The notes under the pieces were generated by a model that did not search any database, was not told the origin of the DNA, and was given only the letters and a program-made list of their open reading frames with translations. From contig JANYJV010000001.1 of NCBI GenBank assembly GCA_025361725.1, positions 1 to 35,997 on the forward strand: a DNA stretch of 35,997 nucleotides, given 5' to 3'. This document shows, in pieces, positions 15,399 through 23,519 of this stretch. A program made the translations under genes and the position numbers. The DNA is from Acidimicrobiia bacterium (GTDB lineage Bacteria > Actinomycetota > Acidimicrobiia > IMCC26256 > JAENVU01). Numbering within the stretch: position 1 is the stretch's first letter; each line of letters begins with the position of its first letter.

Positions 15399-16535
15399 AT
15401 GGCCATCGTCGTCTCCGACCGGCGTGCCCGACTCCAGGAGTCGCCGCTTCGCCACCTCGACCCGTTCCTCTTCGGTGCGCCGGCGCTCCTCGCGGCGCTC
15501 GGAACCCTGATGGTGTACGCCTCGACGCGTCACAAGCTCGAAGCCCAACACCTCGATCCGCTCTATTTCGTGAAGCGCCAGATCATCGCGATCACCGTCG
15601 GGATCGTCGTGATGGTCGTGCTGATGTTCATCGACTACCGCCGCCTGCGGGAACTCTCGCTCCTCGGTTACGGCGCGACGATCCTGATGTTGCTGGCGGT
15701 CTTGAAGGTCGGTGCATCCGTCAAGGGTGCACAGGCGCGGTTCGACATCGGCGCCTTCCAGCTCCAGCCGGGGGAGTTCGCCAAGATCTTCCTGACGTTG
15801 GTGCTGGCCGCGTACTGCACTCGACATCGTGAAGAAATGGGCGCGCGACGGCTGGTCGTGGCGATCCTGATCTGTGCGGTCCCGTTGGGCCTCATCATCC
15901 TGCAACCCGACCTCGGCACGGACGTCGTGCTGATGGCCATGGTCTTCACCATGATCATGATGGCGGGTGCCCGAGCCCGACATCTCGTCGTGCTCCTACT
16001 GCTCGGCCTCACCGTGACGGTGGGGGCGGTGCAGGCCGGTGTGTTGGACCAGTACCAGATCGATCGCATCACGTCGTTCCAGAACCTCAATGCGGACAAG
16101 CAGGGAACCGCGTACAACCAGAAGCAGTCGATCCTCACGGTGGGGTCGGGCGGTCTGACCGGAAAGGGCCTGTTTGCCGGCTCGCAGACGAATGGCGCGC
16201 AGGTTCCCGAGCAGCACACTGACTTCATCTTCACTGTGGTTGGAGAGGAGTTCGGGTTCGTCGGGAGCGCACTGGTGCTCGCGCTGTTCGCGATGATCGT
16301 CTGGCGCACTTCGCGAGCGGCCCGCCTGGCGCAGGACCCGTTCGGTTCTCTGTGCTGCATCGGTGTGCTCGCCATGTTCGTGGCCCAGGTTTTCGAGAAC
16401 GTGGGTATGGCGACTGGCATCATGCCAGTGACGGGAATTCCACTTCCGTTCATGAGCTACGGCGGATCGTCGGTGATCGTGTCGTTTGCGTGCATTGGCT
16501 TGGTTGGCAATGTACGAATGAGGAGATTCAGTTGA
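15399..16535 (+). CDS. rodA: SEDS peptidoglycan glycosyltransferase RodA
   Basis: A 378-residue polytopic membrane protein of the RodA/FtsW/SpoVE (SEDS) family that polymerises lipid II and pairs with the adjacent PBP2. Ten or so membrane helices are apparent. Family motifs include FQLQPGEFAKIF, LQPDLGTDVVL, a long extracytoplasmic loop with the usual region AYNQKQSILTVGSGGLTGKG, EQHTDFIFTVVGEEFGF and the final GIPLPFMSYGGSS. The place in an mre operon argues for RodA rather than FtsW. The stop TGA overlaps the TTG proposed as the start of the next gene. Confidence 0.93.
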   Translation: MAIVVSDRRARLQESPLRHLDPFLFGAPALLAALGTLMVYASTRHKLEAQHLDPLYFVKRQIIAITVGIVVMVVLMFIDYRRLRELSLLGYGATILMLLAVLKVGASVKGAQARFDIGAFQLQPGEFAKIFLTLVLAAYCTRHREEMGARRLVVAILICAVPLGLIILQPDLGTDVVLMAMVFTMIMMAGARARHLVVLLLLGLTVTVGAVQAGVLDQYQIDRITSFQNLNADKQGTAYNQKQSILTVGSGGLTGKGLFAGSQTNGAQVPEQHTDFIFTVVGEEFGFVGSALVLALFAMIVWRTSRAARLAQDPFGSLCCIGVLAMFVAQVFENVGMATGIMPVTGIPLPFMSYGGSSVIVSFACIGLVGNVRMRRFS

Positions 16536-17578
16536 ACCGTACTTCCGCTCTTGCGCCTGCGGCGCAGGCCGCTCGGGCCCCACTCGGCGGTCCATCGGCT
16601 GCGAGCGCGCGGTCCATCGCCTCGTTTCGTACTTCCGCTCTTGCGCCTGCGGCATTGTTGAGCGTGCTGATGCTGGTCGTGGCGGGATGTAGCGGCAGTT
16701 CGACTCGATCGGCCGCCGCGGTTCATCGGGTCCGGAAGACGCATCGCACCACCACGACGACGAGCACGACGACCACCACCCTGGCGCCGAGCACGTCGAC
16801 GAGCGCGACGACCGCACCGTTCGACGGGCTCCGCCCCGGAGACTCCGGAGCGGCCGTCACCACCTTGCAGGCCCGCCTCGCCGAACTGAGCTACGACGTC
16901 TCGCCGGACGGGCAATACAGCAGCGCCACCACCCAAGCGGTCATGGCGTTCCAGAAGGTCAATGGACTCGGCCGTGATGGTGTGGCCGGCGCGAGCACGC
17001 TCGCGAAGCTGACTTCACCCGTGACCCCCGGTGCACTCGTCGGCGGTGGTGGCGCCACGCGCGTCGAGGTCGACGTCGCCCGCCAGGTGCTGTTCTTCTA
17101 CAAGGCGAACGCGCTCTATCGAATTGTGTCCGTGTCCACAGGAAGCGGCGAACGCTTCTGTGTGGACGGTCGCTGCGCGACTGCGGTCACGCCGGGCGGG
17201 TCGTACCGCGTCTCGGGCAAGGTCGGCGGCTGGCAGACCGGCCAACTCGGACGGCTCTACAAGCCGTCGTACTTCAACGGCAACATCGCCATCCACGGTG
17301 CACTCTCGGTGCCGGGCGGTCCGGCGTCACACGGCTGTGTCCGAGTGCCGATGAACTCTGCGGACTGGATCTTTGGATCGCTTCCCGTCGGTACTCCGGT
17401 CTACGTGTTGAACGGATCGAACGCCCCCGCTCCTTTCTCGGACGCACCGCCGCCGACGGAGCCGCCGACCTTGGCACCGACGATCCCGCCGACCCAACCC
17501 CCGACGACGTCGACCAGCACGACCACGACCAGCACCTCGACGTCGACGCCGACCACCACAGCACCTCCCGGTCCCTGA
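16532..17578 (+). CDS. Lipoprotein L,D-transpeptidase with peptidoglycan-binding domain
   Basis: The mature protein begins at a lipobox (LVVAGC, Cys53), so it is a membrane-anchored lipoprotein. A Thr-rich linker is followed by a PG_binding_1 domain (LRPGDSGAAVTTLQARL to about residue 165) and a YkuD L,D-transpeptidase domain with catalytic His267/Cys269 in SHGCVR. The C-terminus is a Pro/Thr/Ser-rich tail of about 50 residues. Such enzymes make 3-3 cross-links or attach proteins to peptidoglycan. I place the start at TTG 16532 (TTGA overlap with rodA). This gives an unusual N-terminus in which RTSALAPAA occurs twice, because a hairpin repeat (copy C) lies inside the signal-peptide coding region. 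Later TTG/GTG codons (16655-16664) would leave too short a signal. Confidence 0.88.
   Translation: MNRTSALAPAAQAARAPLGGPSAASARSIASFRTSALAPAALLSVLMLVVAGCSGSSTRSAAAVHRVRKTHRTTTTTSTTTTTLAPSTSTSATTAPFDGLRPGDSGAAVTTLQARLAELSYDVSPDGQYSSATTQAVMAFQKVNGLGRDGVAGASTLAKLTSPVTPGALVGGGGATRVEVDVARQVLFFYKANALYRIVSVSTGSGERFCVDGRCATAVTPGGSYRVSGKVGGWQTGQLGRLYKPSYFNGNIAIHGALSVPGGPASHGCVRVPMNSADWIFGSLPVGTPVYVLNGSNAPAPFSDAPPPTEPPTLAPTIPPTQPPTTSTSTTTTSTSTSTPTTTAPPGP
16538..16652 (-). repeat. Dispersed hairpin repeat, copy C, with a partial second copy in the transpeptidase signal region
   Basis: The core (16544-16581) matches copy E at 36 of 38 positions in the same orientation. The two differences fall at paired stem positions, giving TGCGCC-TGC-GGCGCA. 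A 25-nt direct repeat of its left end (16538-16562) recurs at 16628-16652, 90 nt (30 codons) later, so the frame is kept. CGGTCCATCG is also repeated between them (16588-16597, 16610-16619). Confidence 0.8.
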
Positions 17579-17648
17579 CCAAAACCCGAACCGCGCCCCA
17601 AACCGCAGGGGCACTGCGCACGGGCCCGGATCTCATGAGGGTGGCGAG

Positions 17649-17654
17649 TAGCAT
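17649..17654 (+). promoter_or_regulatory. Candidate -10 box (TAGCAT) for the TIGR03960 gene
   Basis: TAGCAT fits TANNNT and ends 9 nt before ATG 17664, suggesting a nearly leaderless transcript. No Shine-Dalgarno is seen. The 85-nt gap after the transpeptidase has no other recognisable element. Confidence 0.45.
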
Positions 17655-17663
17655 CGGGCCGTC

Positions 17664-19607
17664 ATGACCAGCCTCTGGCCGCGGATCGAACCGCTCCTGG
17701 CCGGGGTCGAGAAGCCCGCCCGGTACATCGGGATGGAGCGTGGCAGCCAGGTTCCGGTTCACCGGCCTGGCTCGGTCTCGTGGCTCCTCGTCTACCCGGA
17801 TACGTACGAGATCGGGTTGCCCAACCAGGGCCTCCAGATCCTGTACGAAATCTTGAACGAACGCGACGACGCCGTCGCCGAACGGTCGTACGCGCCCTGG
17901 CTCGACCTCGCGGCTGCGCTGCGTGAGCATGCCGTCCCGCTGTTCTCGGTGGACACCCACCGGGCCGCGAGCGACTTCGACATCGTGGCGTTCAATCTCT
18001 CGGCCGAGCTCGTCTATACGAACCTGCTGGAGTGCTTGGATCTTGCGGGCATACCGATTCGCTCGGAGCAGCGCTCCGAGACGGACCCGCTGGTCGTTGC
18101 CGGCGGCCACTCCACCTTCAATCCGGAACCGATGGCCGATTTCGTCGACGCGTTTGTGATCGGCGACGGCGAAGAACCTGTCGGCGAGATGACCGAGTGC
18201 GTTCGGACCTGGCAAGGCGGTGGTCGTCCGGGCGGACGGGTGGGCCTGCTGCGCGCCCTGGCCTCAGTTCCCGGTGTCTACGTGCCTTCCATGTACTCGG
18301 TGGAGTTCGACGGTCCGGTGCTGCGCTCGGTGACCCCGCGCTATTCGGACGTTCCGGCGGTGGTGGACAAGCGGACCGTCGCCGACCTCGCAGACTGGCC
18401 GTACCCGAAACAGCAACTCGTCCCGTTGATCGAAGTCGTGCACGACCGGCTCAACGTGGAGCTTTTCCGCGGCTGTACGCGCGGGTGCCGGTTCTGTCAG
18501 GCCGGGATGATCACCCGTCCGGTGCGCGAGCGCCCCACCGAGCAGGTGCGGAACATGGTTGCGAATGGGTTGCGACGCACGGGCTACGACGAAGTCGCGC
18601 TCACGTCACTCTCCAGCGCCGACTTCAGCGGGATCGACAACTTGGTGTCGGATCTGGTGAACGACCAGATCGGTTGCGGCAACGTCGGCGTATCACTGCC
18701 GTCCCTGCGCGTCGACGCCTTTACGGTGGGCATCGCGAGTGAGATCCAGAAAGTGCGACGGACCGGTCTGACGTTCGCGCCGGAGGGCGGTTCGTGGCGT
18801 CTGCGTCAAGTCATCAACAAGCTCATCACCGAAGAGGATCTGTACTCGGCAGTCGAGGGCGCATATTCGCAGGGTTGGCGGCGAGTGAAGTTGTACTTCC
18901 TCGTCGGCTTGCCGACCGAGATGGACGAGGACACCCTCGGGATCGCGGAACTCGCACGCAATGTCGTGAAGGTTGGCAAGCAGTACACGAAGCAGGCGAG
19001 TTGCACCGTTTCGGTCGGCGGATTCGTGCCGAAGGCCCATACGCCGTTCCAGTGGTTCGGTCAGAACGGAACCGAGGAACTCCACCGCAAGATCAACATG
19101 CTGCGTGACGATCTGCGCAAGACCGCAGCCACCGTGCGGTGGCACGATCCGAAGGCCACGTTCGCCGAAGGCATCGCGTCACGGGGAGACCGCCGGATCG
19201 GTGCGGTCATCGAGCGCGTGTGGCGAGCCGGCGGCACCTTCCAAGAGTGGTCGGAGCACTTCCAGCTCGGACGCTGGCTCGATGCCATGGCCGCGGAAGG
19301 TCTCGATCCTGATTGGTTCGTCACGCGCCATCGCACAGAAGACGAAGTGCTTCCGTGGGACCACATCGCGGCCGGGCTGCATCGCGATTTCCTCTGGCAG
19401 GACTGGCAAGCATCACTCCAAGCGCACGGGCTCCCCGATTGTCGGTGGACGCCGTGTTACGACTGCGGGGTGTGCACTGACTACGCGCTCGAGCATGTGG
19501 TGGCGTCCTCGGTTCCCCCGGCGGGCGGCAGCCAGGGAACCGGCCAAGACCTCACCCTCGGCGGCGCCGTCCCCGTCATGCTCTCCCCCACACGAGTACC
19601 AACGTGA
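17664..19607 (+). CDS. TIGR03960 family B12-binding-like/radical SAM protein
   Basis: The 647-residue protein has an N-terminal B12-binding-like region (about 30-200; YPDTYEIGLPNQGLQILYEILN, VAGGHSTFNPEP) and a radical SAM domain. The 4Fe-4S cysteines are Cys271, Cys275 and Cys278 (CTRGCRFC, a CX3CX2C motif), with SAM-domain signatures LTSLSSADF, LRVDAF and FAPEGGSWRLR. A C-terminal Cys cluster CYDCGVC is also present. The family is widespread next to TIGR03936, as here; the substrate is not established to my knowledge, and a role in rRNA or tRNA modification is only a guess from neighbours. The start ATG 17664 matches the usual family N-terminus. Confidence 0.9.
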   Translation: MTSLWPRIEPLLAGVEKPARYIGMERGSQVPVHRPGSVSWLLVYPDTYEIGLPNQGLQILYEILNERDDAVAERSYAPWLDLAAALREHAVPLFSVDTHRAASDFDIVAFNLSAELVYTNLLECLDLAGIPIRSEQRSETDPLVVAGGHSTFNPEPMADFVDAFVIGDGEEPVGEMTECVRTWQGGGRPGGRVGLLRALASVPGVYVPSMYSVEFDGPVLRSVTPRYSDVPAVVDKRTVADLADWPYPKQQLVPLIEVVHDRLNVELFRGCTRGCRFCQAGMITRPVRERPTEQVRNMVANGLRRTGYDEVALTSLSSADFSGIDNLVSDLVNDQIGCGNVGVSLPSLRVDAFTVGIASEIQKVRRTGLTFAPEGGSWRLRQVINKLITEEDLYSAVEGAYSQGWRRVKLYFLVGLPTEMDEDTLGIAELARNVVKVGKQYTKQASCTVSVGGFVPKAHTPFQWFGQNGTEELHRKINMLRDDLRKTAATVRWHDPKATFAEGIASRGDRRIGAVIERVWRAGGTFQEWSEHFQLGRWLDAMAAEGLDPDWFVTRHRTEDEVLPWDHIAAGLHRDFLWQDWQASLQAHGLPDCRWTPCYDCGVCTDYALEHVVASSVPPAGGSQGTGQDLTLGGAVPVMLSPTRVPT

Positions 19608-19680
19608 ACCTCGTGAGTAAAGACCGAAGCGAGGCGACGGCAATCGCACCTGCAGCCGGTAGACCGCCGAGCGGGGCTAG

Positions 19681-19768
19681 CGGCCTGCGACACGCTCGGG
19701 AGCGTCCCGACCAGATCCGCGGCTGCCATGGCCGAGCGGACGAGCCATCGGGCAGTCGCAAGAGCGGG
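19681..19768 (+). repeat. Dispersed hairpin repeat, composite copy D
   Basis: Outer arms TGCGAC (19686-19691) and GTCGCA (19755-19760), with the usual flanks GCGGCC and AGAGCGG, enclose a 63-nt loop instead of 3 nt. The loop carries TCGGGA-GCG-TCCCGA (19696-19710) and GAGCGGACGAGC (19734-19745), both also found in the element before obgE. It looks like one repeat type inserted in another. Confidence 0.7.
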
Positions 19769-19798
19769 AATTCAGTGAGGGGGGAGGCGGGGTTTCCG

Positions 19799-20518
19799 GT
19801 GCGGGTGCACTTCACCGAGTTCGGGAAAGTGCGCTTTATTTCCCATCGGGATGCGGCGCGTGCGTTCGAGCGGGCGTTCCGGATCGAGCAACTTCCGTTG
19901 GCGTTCACGCTCGGGTTTTCCCCACGCCCCAAGGTGAGTTTCGGGTTGGCGTTGTCGGTGGGACACGAGTCCGACGCCGAGTATCTGGATTTCGAGTTGG
20001 CGGAGGAGATCCCACTGGAGCCGCTGGCGGCGGCGTTGTCGGCGGCGCTCCCCGAGGGGATCGACGTTCCCGCAGTGGTGGCGTTGGCCGACCGTGCGCC
20101 GGCGTTGCAAGAGGCCGTGAGTGCGGTTGAATGGAACATCGAACTGACGGTGGACGACGAGGTCACGGGAACGCCGATGATCACGCCCGAGATCGTCGAG
20201 CATCGGGTCGAGGCGCTCATGGCGGCTCCGACCCTCGTCCTCGAACGCGTGCGCAAGGGGCGTACCGCCTCGGAGGACATCCGACCGGCGTTTCGCCGGA
20301 TGACCGTTCTCGGTCCCACGGAGGGCGGGATATTGGTTGGGGTCGAGCTGGCAACTCGACCGATGAGTGTGCGACCGGCGGAGCTGGTCGCCGCGCTCGG
20401 CAGTGAGTTTCGCGAGGGCCGAGTCCGCCGGACTCGGCAATGGATTGAACGCGGCAGCGAGCGGCTCGACCCGCTGGCCGCCGATCCGCGCATCGCCCTC
20501 GAGGCGCGCGCGTCATGA
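19799..20518 (+). CDS. TIGR03936 family (DUF2344) protein, partner of TIGR03960
   Basis: The recognisable family start is VRVHFTEFGKVRFISHRDAARAFERAF, followed by LGFSPRPKVSFGLALSVGHES and a C-terminal part ending in RTRQWIERGSERLDPL. I choose GTG 19799, preceded by GGGGAGG (19781-19787). GTG 19775 is also possible. The frame is open back to GTG 19604, which overlaps the TIGR03960 stop, but that version adds about 65 residues translated from repeat copy D and unlike the family. The protein is about 239 residues and its biochemical role is unknown. In some bacteria it is fused to the radical SAM partner, which implies a joint function. rne follows after 12 nt. Confidence 0.88.
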   Translation: MRVHFTEFGKVRFISHRDAARAFERAFRIEQLPLAFTLGFSPRPKVSFGLALSVGHESDAEYLDFELAEEIPLEPLAAALSAALPEGIDVPAVVALADRAPALQEAVSAVEWNIELTVDDEVTGTPMITPEIVEHRVEALMAAPTLVLERVRKGRTASEDIRPAFRRMTVLGPTEGGILVGVELATRPMSVRPAELVAALGSEFREGRVRRTRQWIERGSERLDPLAADPRIALEARAS

Positions 20519-20530
20519 GAGAAGGCTTGT

Positions 20531-22714
20531 ATGACCGAAGAAACCACGGGGCCAGGTTCAGCTCCCGAACCGGCGCGCGACACCGCGCCTCGCACCGAAT
20601 CATCCGCGCTTCCCGCTGATCGACCGGACTCCTCGCCGCGTCCGGTGACGGACTCCGGGGCAACGAGCATTGCGCCCGACGGCGTCGCGGGCAGCGTCGG
20701 TGGCACCGACGATCCGGAGACGTCGGGGCCTCCGGGTCCCGGCGGGGCGCCCCGTCCGCGTCGGCGCGGCTCGCGGGGCGGCAAGAATCGACGGAAGCCC
20801 GGAACGGGTCCCGGGAGCGGCGGTGCGTCCGAGGGACCGTCCGGCAACGACGACAACGTTGACGACGACTCGGTCGAATCGTCCGGTTCCGACTCTGACT
20901 CCGACGCCGCTCGTCCACAGCCCGCGCGGTCGGCCCGGCCCGGCCCGGGCACGGAGGTTCCTCGGGGCGAGCCACGGCGGAACGCGCGTGCCGCGGCCGA
21001 TCGTGGATTCACCGCTGAAGACGTCGGCGCCGAAGCGCGTGAAGAAGCCGGGCTCGTCGAGCCGTCGCCGAACGAAGTCGTGCGGCCCAAGATCGGCGAC
21101 TCGCGGCCCGCACCGCCGGTGGCGGCACCGGGCGAGACGTCAGCAGGGACGAGTGAGCGGGGCGCGTCGACCCGTTCGGCGGGGCCGGATGACCCTGATG
21201 CGTCACCATCGGGCCCGAAGAAGCGCCGGCGCAGAGGCGGGCGGAATCGTTCGCGCTCGGGGTCGGGCGGCGGAGCTGCATCGTCGACCGGTGGTGCCAA
21301 CGCGACCTCGGGTCGCCCGAACAACGGACCGCGCACGCCGAATCGGGTCGTGACGTCTCAGATCAGCGATGACGACAACTCGGTGTTGGACGACCTCGAC
21401 GAAGAGACGCTGGAGCGGCGGCGCGGCAAGACCCGCAAGGGCCGCCCGACCGGGCGGTACCAGATGATCGTGCACGTCGGCGACGACCGGACCATCCAGA
21501 TGGGAGTGCTTGAGGGGCGAGTGCTCACCGAGCACTATGTGAGTCGTCCCGAAGACGGGGCGACGTCGATCGACGGCAACATCTACCTGGGCAAGGTGCA
21601 GAACGTCCTGCCGGGAATGGAAGCCGCGTTCGTCGACATCGGCACGCCGAAGAACGGTGTGATCTACCAACGTGACGTTCAGTTCGAAGCCGGTGAGATG
21701 GACGGCGCCGGCGGCGCACCCAAGATCGAGACGGCGCTGAAGAACGGCCAGTCGATTCTCGTGCAGGTCACGAAGAATCCGATCGGAGCCAAGGGCGCTC
21801 GCCTCACCCAGGACGTGAGTCTCGCCGGGCGCTTCGTCGTCATGGTTCCAAACCAGCCGACGACCTACGGCATTTCCAAGCGACTCCCGGACGACGAGCG
21901 CAAGCGGCTTCGCAAGGTGCTCGAGGGCATCCGCCCGACCGACGCCGGTCTGATCGTGCGGACTGCAGCCGAGGGCGCAACCGCCGACGAACTGACCCGA
22001 GACCTCGCTCGGTTGCAGGACCAGTGGCGACAGATCTCGTCGCTCGCCGCGCAGTCGAAGGCCGGAACATTGTTGTATCGGGAGCCTCCGCTGGTGGTGC
22101 GGGTGATCCGCGAGGAGTTCACCAAGGAGTACCGGTCGATCGTCATCGACGACGACCAGCTGTTTACCGAGGTCAAGGCCTACGTCGATGCCATCGCGCC
22201 TGAGTTGTCCGAGCGCATCGAGCGGTACGAGGACGAATCCCTACCGATCTTCGAGCGGTTCCACATTCACGAGCAGCTCCATAAGGCGCTCGACCGAAAG
22301 GTGTGGCTCCCGTCCGGCGGCTCGCTCATCATCGAGCGGACCGAGGCCCTGACCGTGGTGGACGTCAACACGGGCAAAAACGTGGGGAAGTCCAACCTCG
22401 AGGAAACCGTGTTCGCGAACAATCTCGAAGCGGCGAACGAGATCGCTCGCCAGCTCCGATTGCGTGACATTGGCGGGATCATCGTCATCGACTTCATCGA
22501 CATGGAGATCAAGAAGAATCGCGATGCGGTCACCAAGGGATTGCGGGAGGCCCTCGCTCGGGACAAGACCCGGACCCAGGTGTTCGAGATCTCTGACCTC
22601 GGGCTCGTGGAGATGACCAGAAAACGCATCTCCGAAGGGCTGGTCGAGGCGTTTTCGGAGACCTGTGCCGTCTGCGGTGGACGTGGTTTCGTGGTCGACG
22701 AGGCAATGCTGTAA
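20531..22714 (+). CDS. rne: Ribonuclease E/G family endoribonuclease
   Basis: This 727-residue RNase processes rRNA and tRNA precursors and starts mRNA decay. The first ~300 residues are disordered and rich in Pro, Gly, Asp/Glu and Arg (RRRGSRGGKNRRK, KKRRRRGGRNRS), as is usual in actinobacterial RNase E. The S1/RNase H-like core starts near residue 310. The catalytic Mg ligands are Asp611 (VVDVNTGK) and Asp654 (IDFIDME), 43 apart as in E. coli (303/346). A zinc-link-type CAVCGG is at the C-terminus, and no E. coli-type C-terminal scaffold follows. The Shine-Dalgarno GAGAAGG precedes ATG 20531. Named rne by actinobacterial convention; rng is the alternative. Confidence 0.93.
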   Translation: MTEETTGPGSAPEPARDTAPRTESSALPADRPDSSPRPVTDSGATSIAPDGVAGSVGGTDDPETSGPPGPGGAPRPRRRGSRGGKNRRKPGTGPGSGGASEGPSGNDDNVDDDSVESSGSDSDSDAARPQPARSARPGPGTEVPRGEPRRNARAAADRGFTAEDVGAEAREEAGLVEPSPNEVVRPKIGDSRPAPPVAAPGETSAGTSERGASTRSAGPDDPDASPSGPKKRRRRGGRNRSRSGSGGGAASSTGGANATSGRPNNGPRTPNRVVTSQISDDDNSVLDDLDEETLERRRGKTRKGRPTGRYQMIVHVGDDRTIQMGVLEGRVLTEHYVSRPEDGATSIDGNIYLGKVQNVLPGMEAAFVDIGTPKNGVIYQRDVQFEAGEMDGAGGAPKIETALKNGQSILVQVTKNPIGAKGARLTQDVSLAGRFVVMVPNQPTTYGISKRLPDDERKRLRKVLEGIRPTDAGLIVRTAAEGATADELTRDLARLQDQWRQISSLAAQSKAGTLLYREPPLVVRVIREEFTKEYRSIVIDDDQLFTEVKAYVDAIAPELSERIERYEDESLPIFERFHIHEQLHKALDRKVWLPSGGSLIIERTEALTVVDVNTGKNVGKSNLEETVFANNLEAANEIARQLRLRDIGGIIVIDFIDMEIKKNRDAVTKGLREALARDKTRTQVFEISDLGLVEMTRKRISEGLVEAFSETCAVCGGRGFVVDEAML

Positions 22715-22717
22715 AGT
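22712..22717 (+). promoter_or_regulatory. Candidate -10 box (TAAAGT) for rplU-rpmA
   Basis: TAAAGT overlaps the rne stop codon and is 39 nt ahead of the rplU ATG, so L21/L27 may have their own promoter with a leader of about 30 nt. No strong -35. Confidence 0.35.
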
Positions 22718-22756
22718 CACCGGGTTCTCCCGCAGATCCTGAGGTCTTCACGCGCC

Positions 22757-23065
22757 ATGTACGCAGTCATCGCCACCGGCGGCAAGCAGTACAAAGTAGA
22801 AACCGGCCAGCAGCTCGATGTGGAGCGGCTCGGCGTCGATGAGGGTGAGGTCGATTTGCGGCCCGTGCTCCTCGTCGACGGAGGAACGGTTCTGGCAACT
22901 CCGAGCGAGCTCGGTTCGGCGTCGGTGACGGCGAAGGTCGTCGGTGCGGCCAAGGGCCCGAAGATCGACGGGTTCGTCTACAAGCCGAAGTCCAACAACC
23001 GCAAGCGTTGGGGACACCGGCAGCACTACACCACCATCGAGATCACCGCGATTACGAAAGGCTGA
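22757..23065 (+). CDS. rplU: 50S ribosomal protein bL21
   Basis: The 102-residue large-subunit protein binds 23S rRNA. MYAVIATGGKQYKVETGQ at the N-terminus and the C-terminal block KPKSNNRKRWGHRQHYTTIEI are diagnostic. It is followed after 3 nt by rpmA, the nearly universal arrangement. No strong Shine-Dalgarno; GAGG lies at 22741-22744, 12 nt upstream of the ATG. Confidence 0.97.
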   Translation: MYAVIATGGKQYKVETGQQLDVERLGVDEGEVDLRPVLLVDGGTVLATPSELGSASVTAKVVGAAKGPKIDGFVYKPKSNNRKRWGHRQHYTTIEITAITKG

Positions 23066-23068
23066 GTC

Positions 23069-23317
23069 ATGTCGAAGAAAAAGGGCGCAGCCTCTTCTCG
23101 CAACGGTCGTGATTCCTCCGCGCAGCGGCTCGGCGTCAAGGTCTACAGCGGCACGGAAGTCACCGCCGGCACGATCATCGTGCGCCAGCGCGGCACCAAG
23201 TTCCACCCCGGTGACAACGTCGGCCGTGGTGGCGACGACACGTTGTTTGCCACTGCCGACGGCGTGGTGAAGTTTGGTCACCGTCGCGGGCGCAAGCTCG
23301 TCGACATCGTTCTCTGA
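23069..23317 (+). CDS. rpmA: 50S ribosomal protein bL27
   Basis: The 82-residue protein reaches toward the peptidyl transferase centre with its N-terminal tail. [22 protein letters not shown], the core [26 protein letters not shown] and the terminal GRRKxV-like region are canonical. Start ATG 23069; no extended N-terminus of the kind that is cleaved in Firmicutes. Confidence 0.98.
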   Translation: MSKKKGAASSRNGRDSSAQRLGVKVYSGTEVTAGTIIVRQRGTKFHPGDNVGRGGDDTLFATADGVVKFGHRRGRKLVDIVL

Positions 23318-23323
23318 AGAACT

Positions 23324-23354
23324 CACCGCGGTGGTCACAAGCCGACTCGACCAC
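23324..23354 (+). terminator. Overlapping hairpins after rpmA, possible terminator
   Basis: CACCGCGGTG (23324-23333) is a perfect palindrome, and GTGGTC (23331-23336) pairs with GACCAC (23349-23354) around a 12-nt loop. The two share three bases, so only one can form fully. No U-tract follows. Confidence 0.4.
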
Positions 23355-23378
23355 TGATATGAGTTCGACGCGTATCTC

Positions 23379-23514
23379 AGCGGACGAGCGGTACCGCTGA
23401 CGTGAGTTCGCCATCCTGCTTGACCGGCACCCGAGCCGCAGCGCCATCGGAGGCGAGCAGCTCGGGAGCGTCCCGAGCGATCCCAGGCCGAGTCATCCGA
23501 GCGGACGAGCAGTA
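23379..23514 (+). repeat. Repeat-bearing leader upstream of obgE (element G)
   Basis: AGCGGACGAGC(G/A)GTA occurs at 23379-23393 and 23500-23514 (14 of 15 identical). Between them, CTCGGGA-GCG-TCCCGAG (23461-23477) forms a perfect 7-bp hairpin. Both motifs are shared with the loop of copy D. The second copy lies 5 nt before the obgE GTG. Confidence 0.65.
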
Positions 23515-23519
23515 TTGAC

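Noticed and set aside
16747-16812. Thr-rich ACC/ACG tract as a tandem DNA repeat
   Set aside because: It is a low-complexity protein linker with irregular codons, not a regular repeat unit.
19576-21336. 586-codon minus-strand open frame opposite TIGR03936 and the RNase E N-terminus
   Set aside because: Mirror of low-complexity sequence; no domain.
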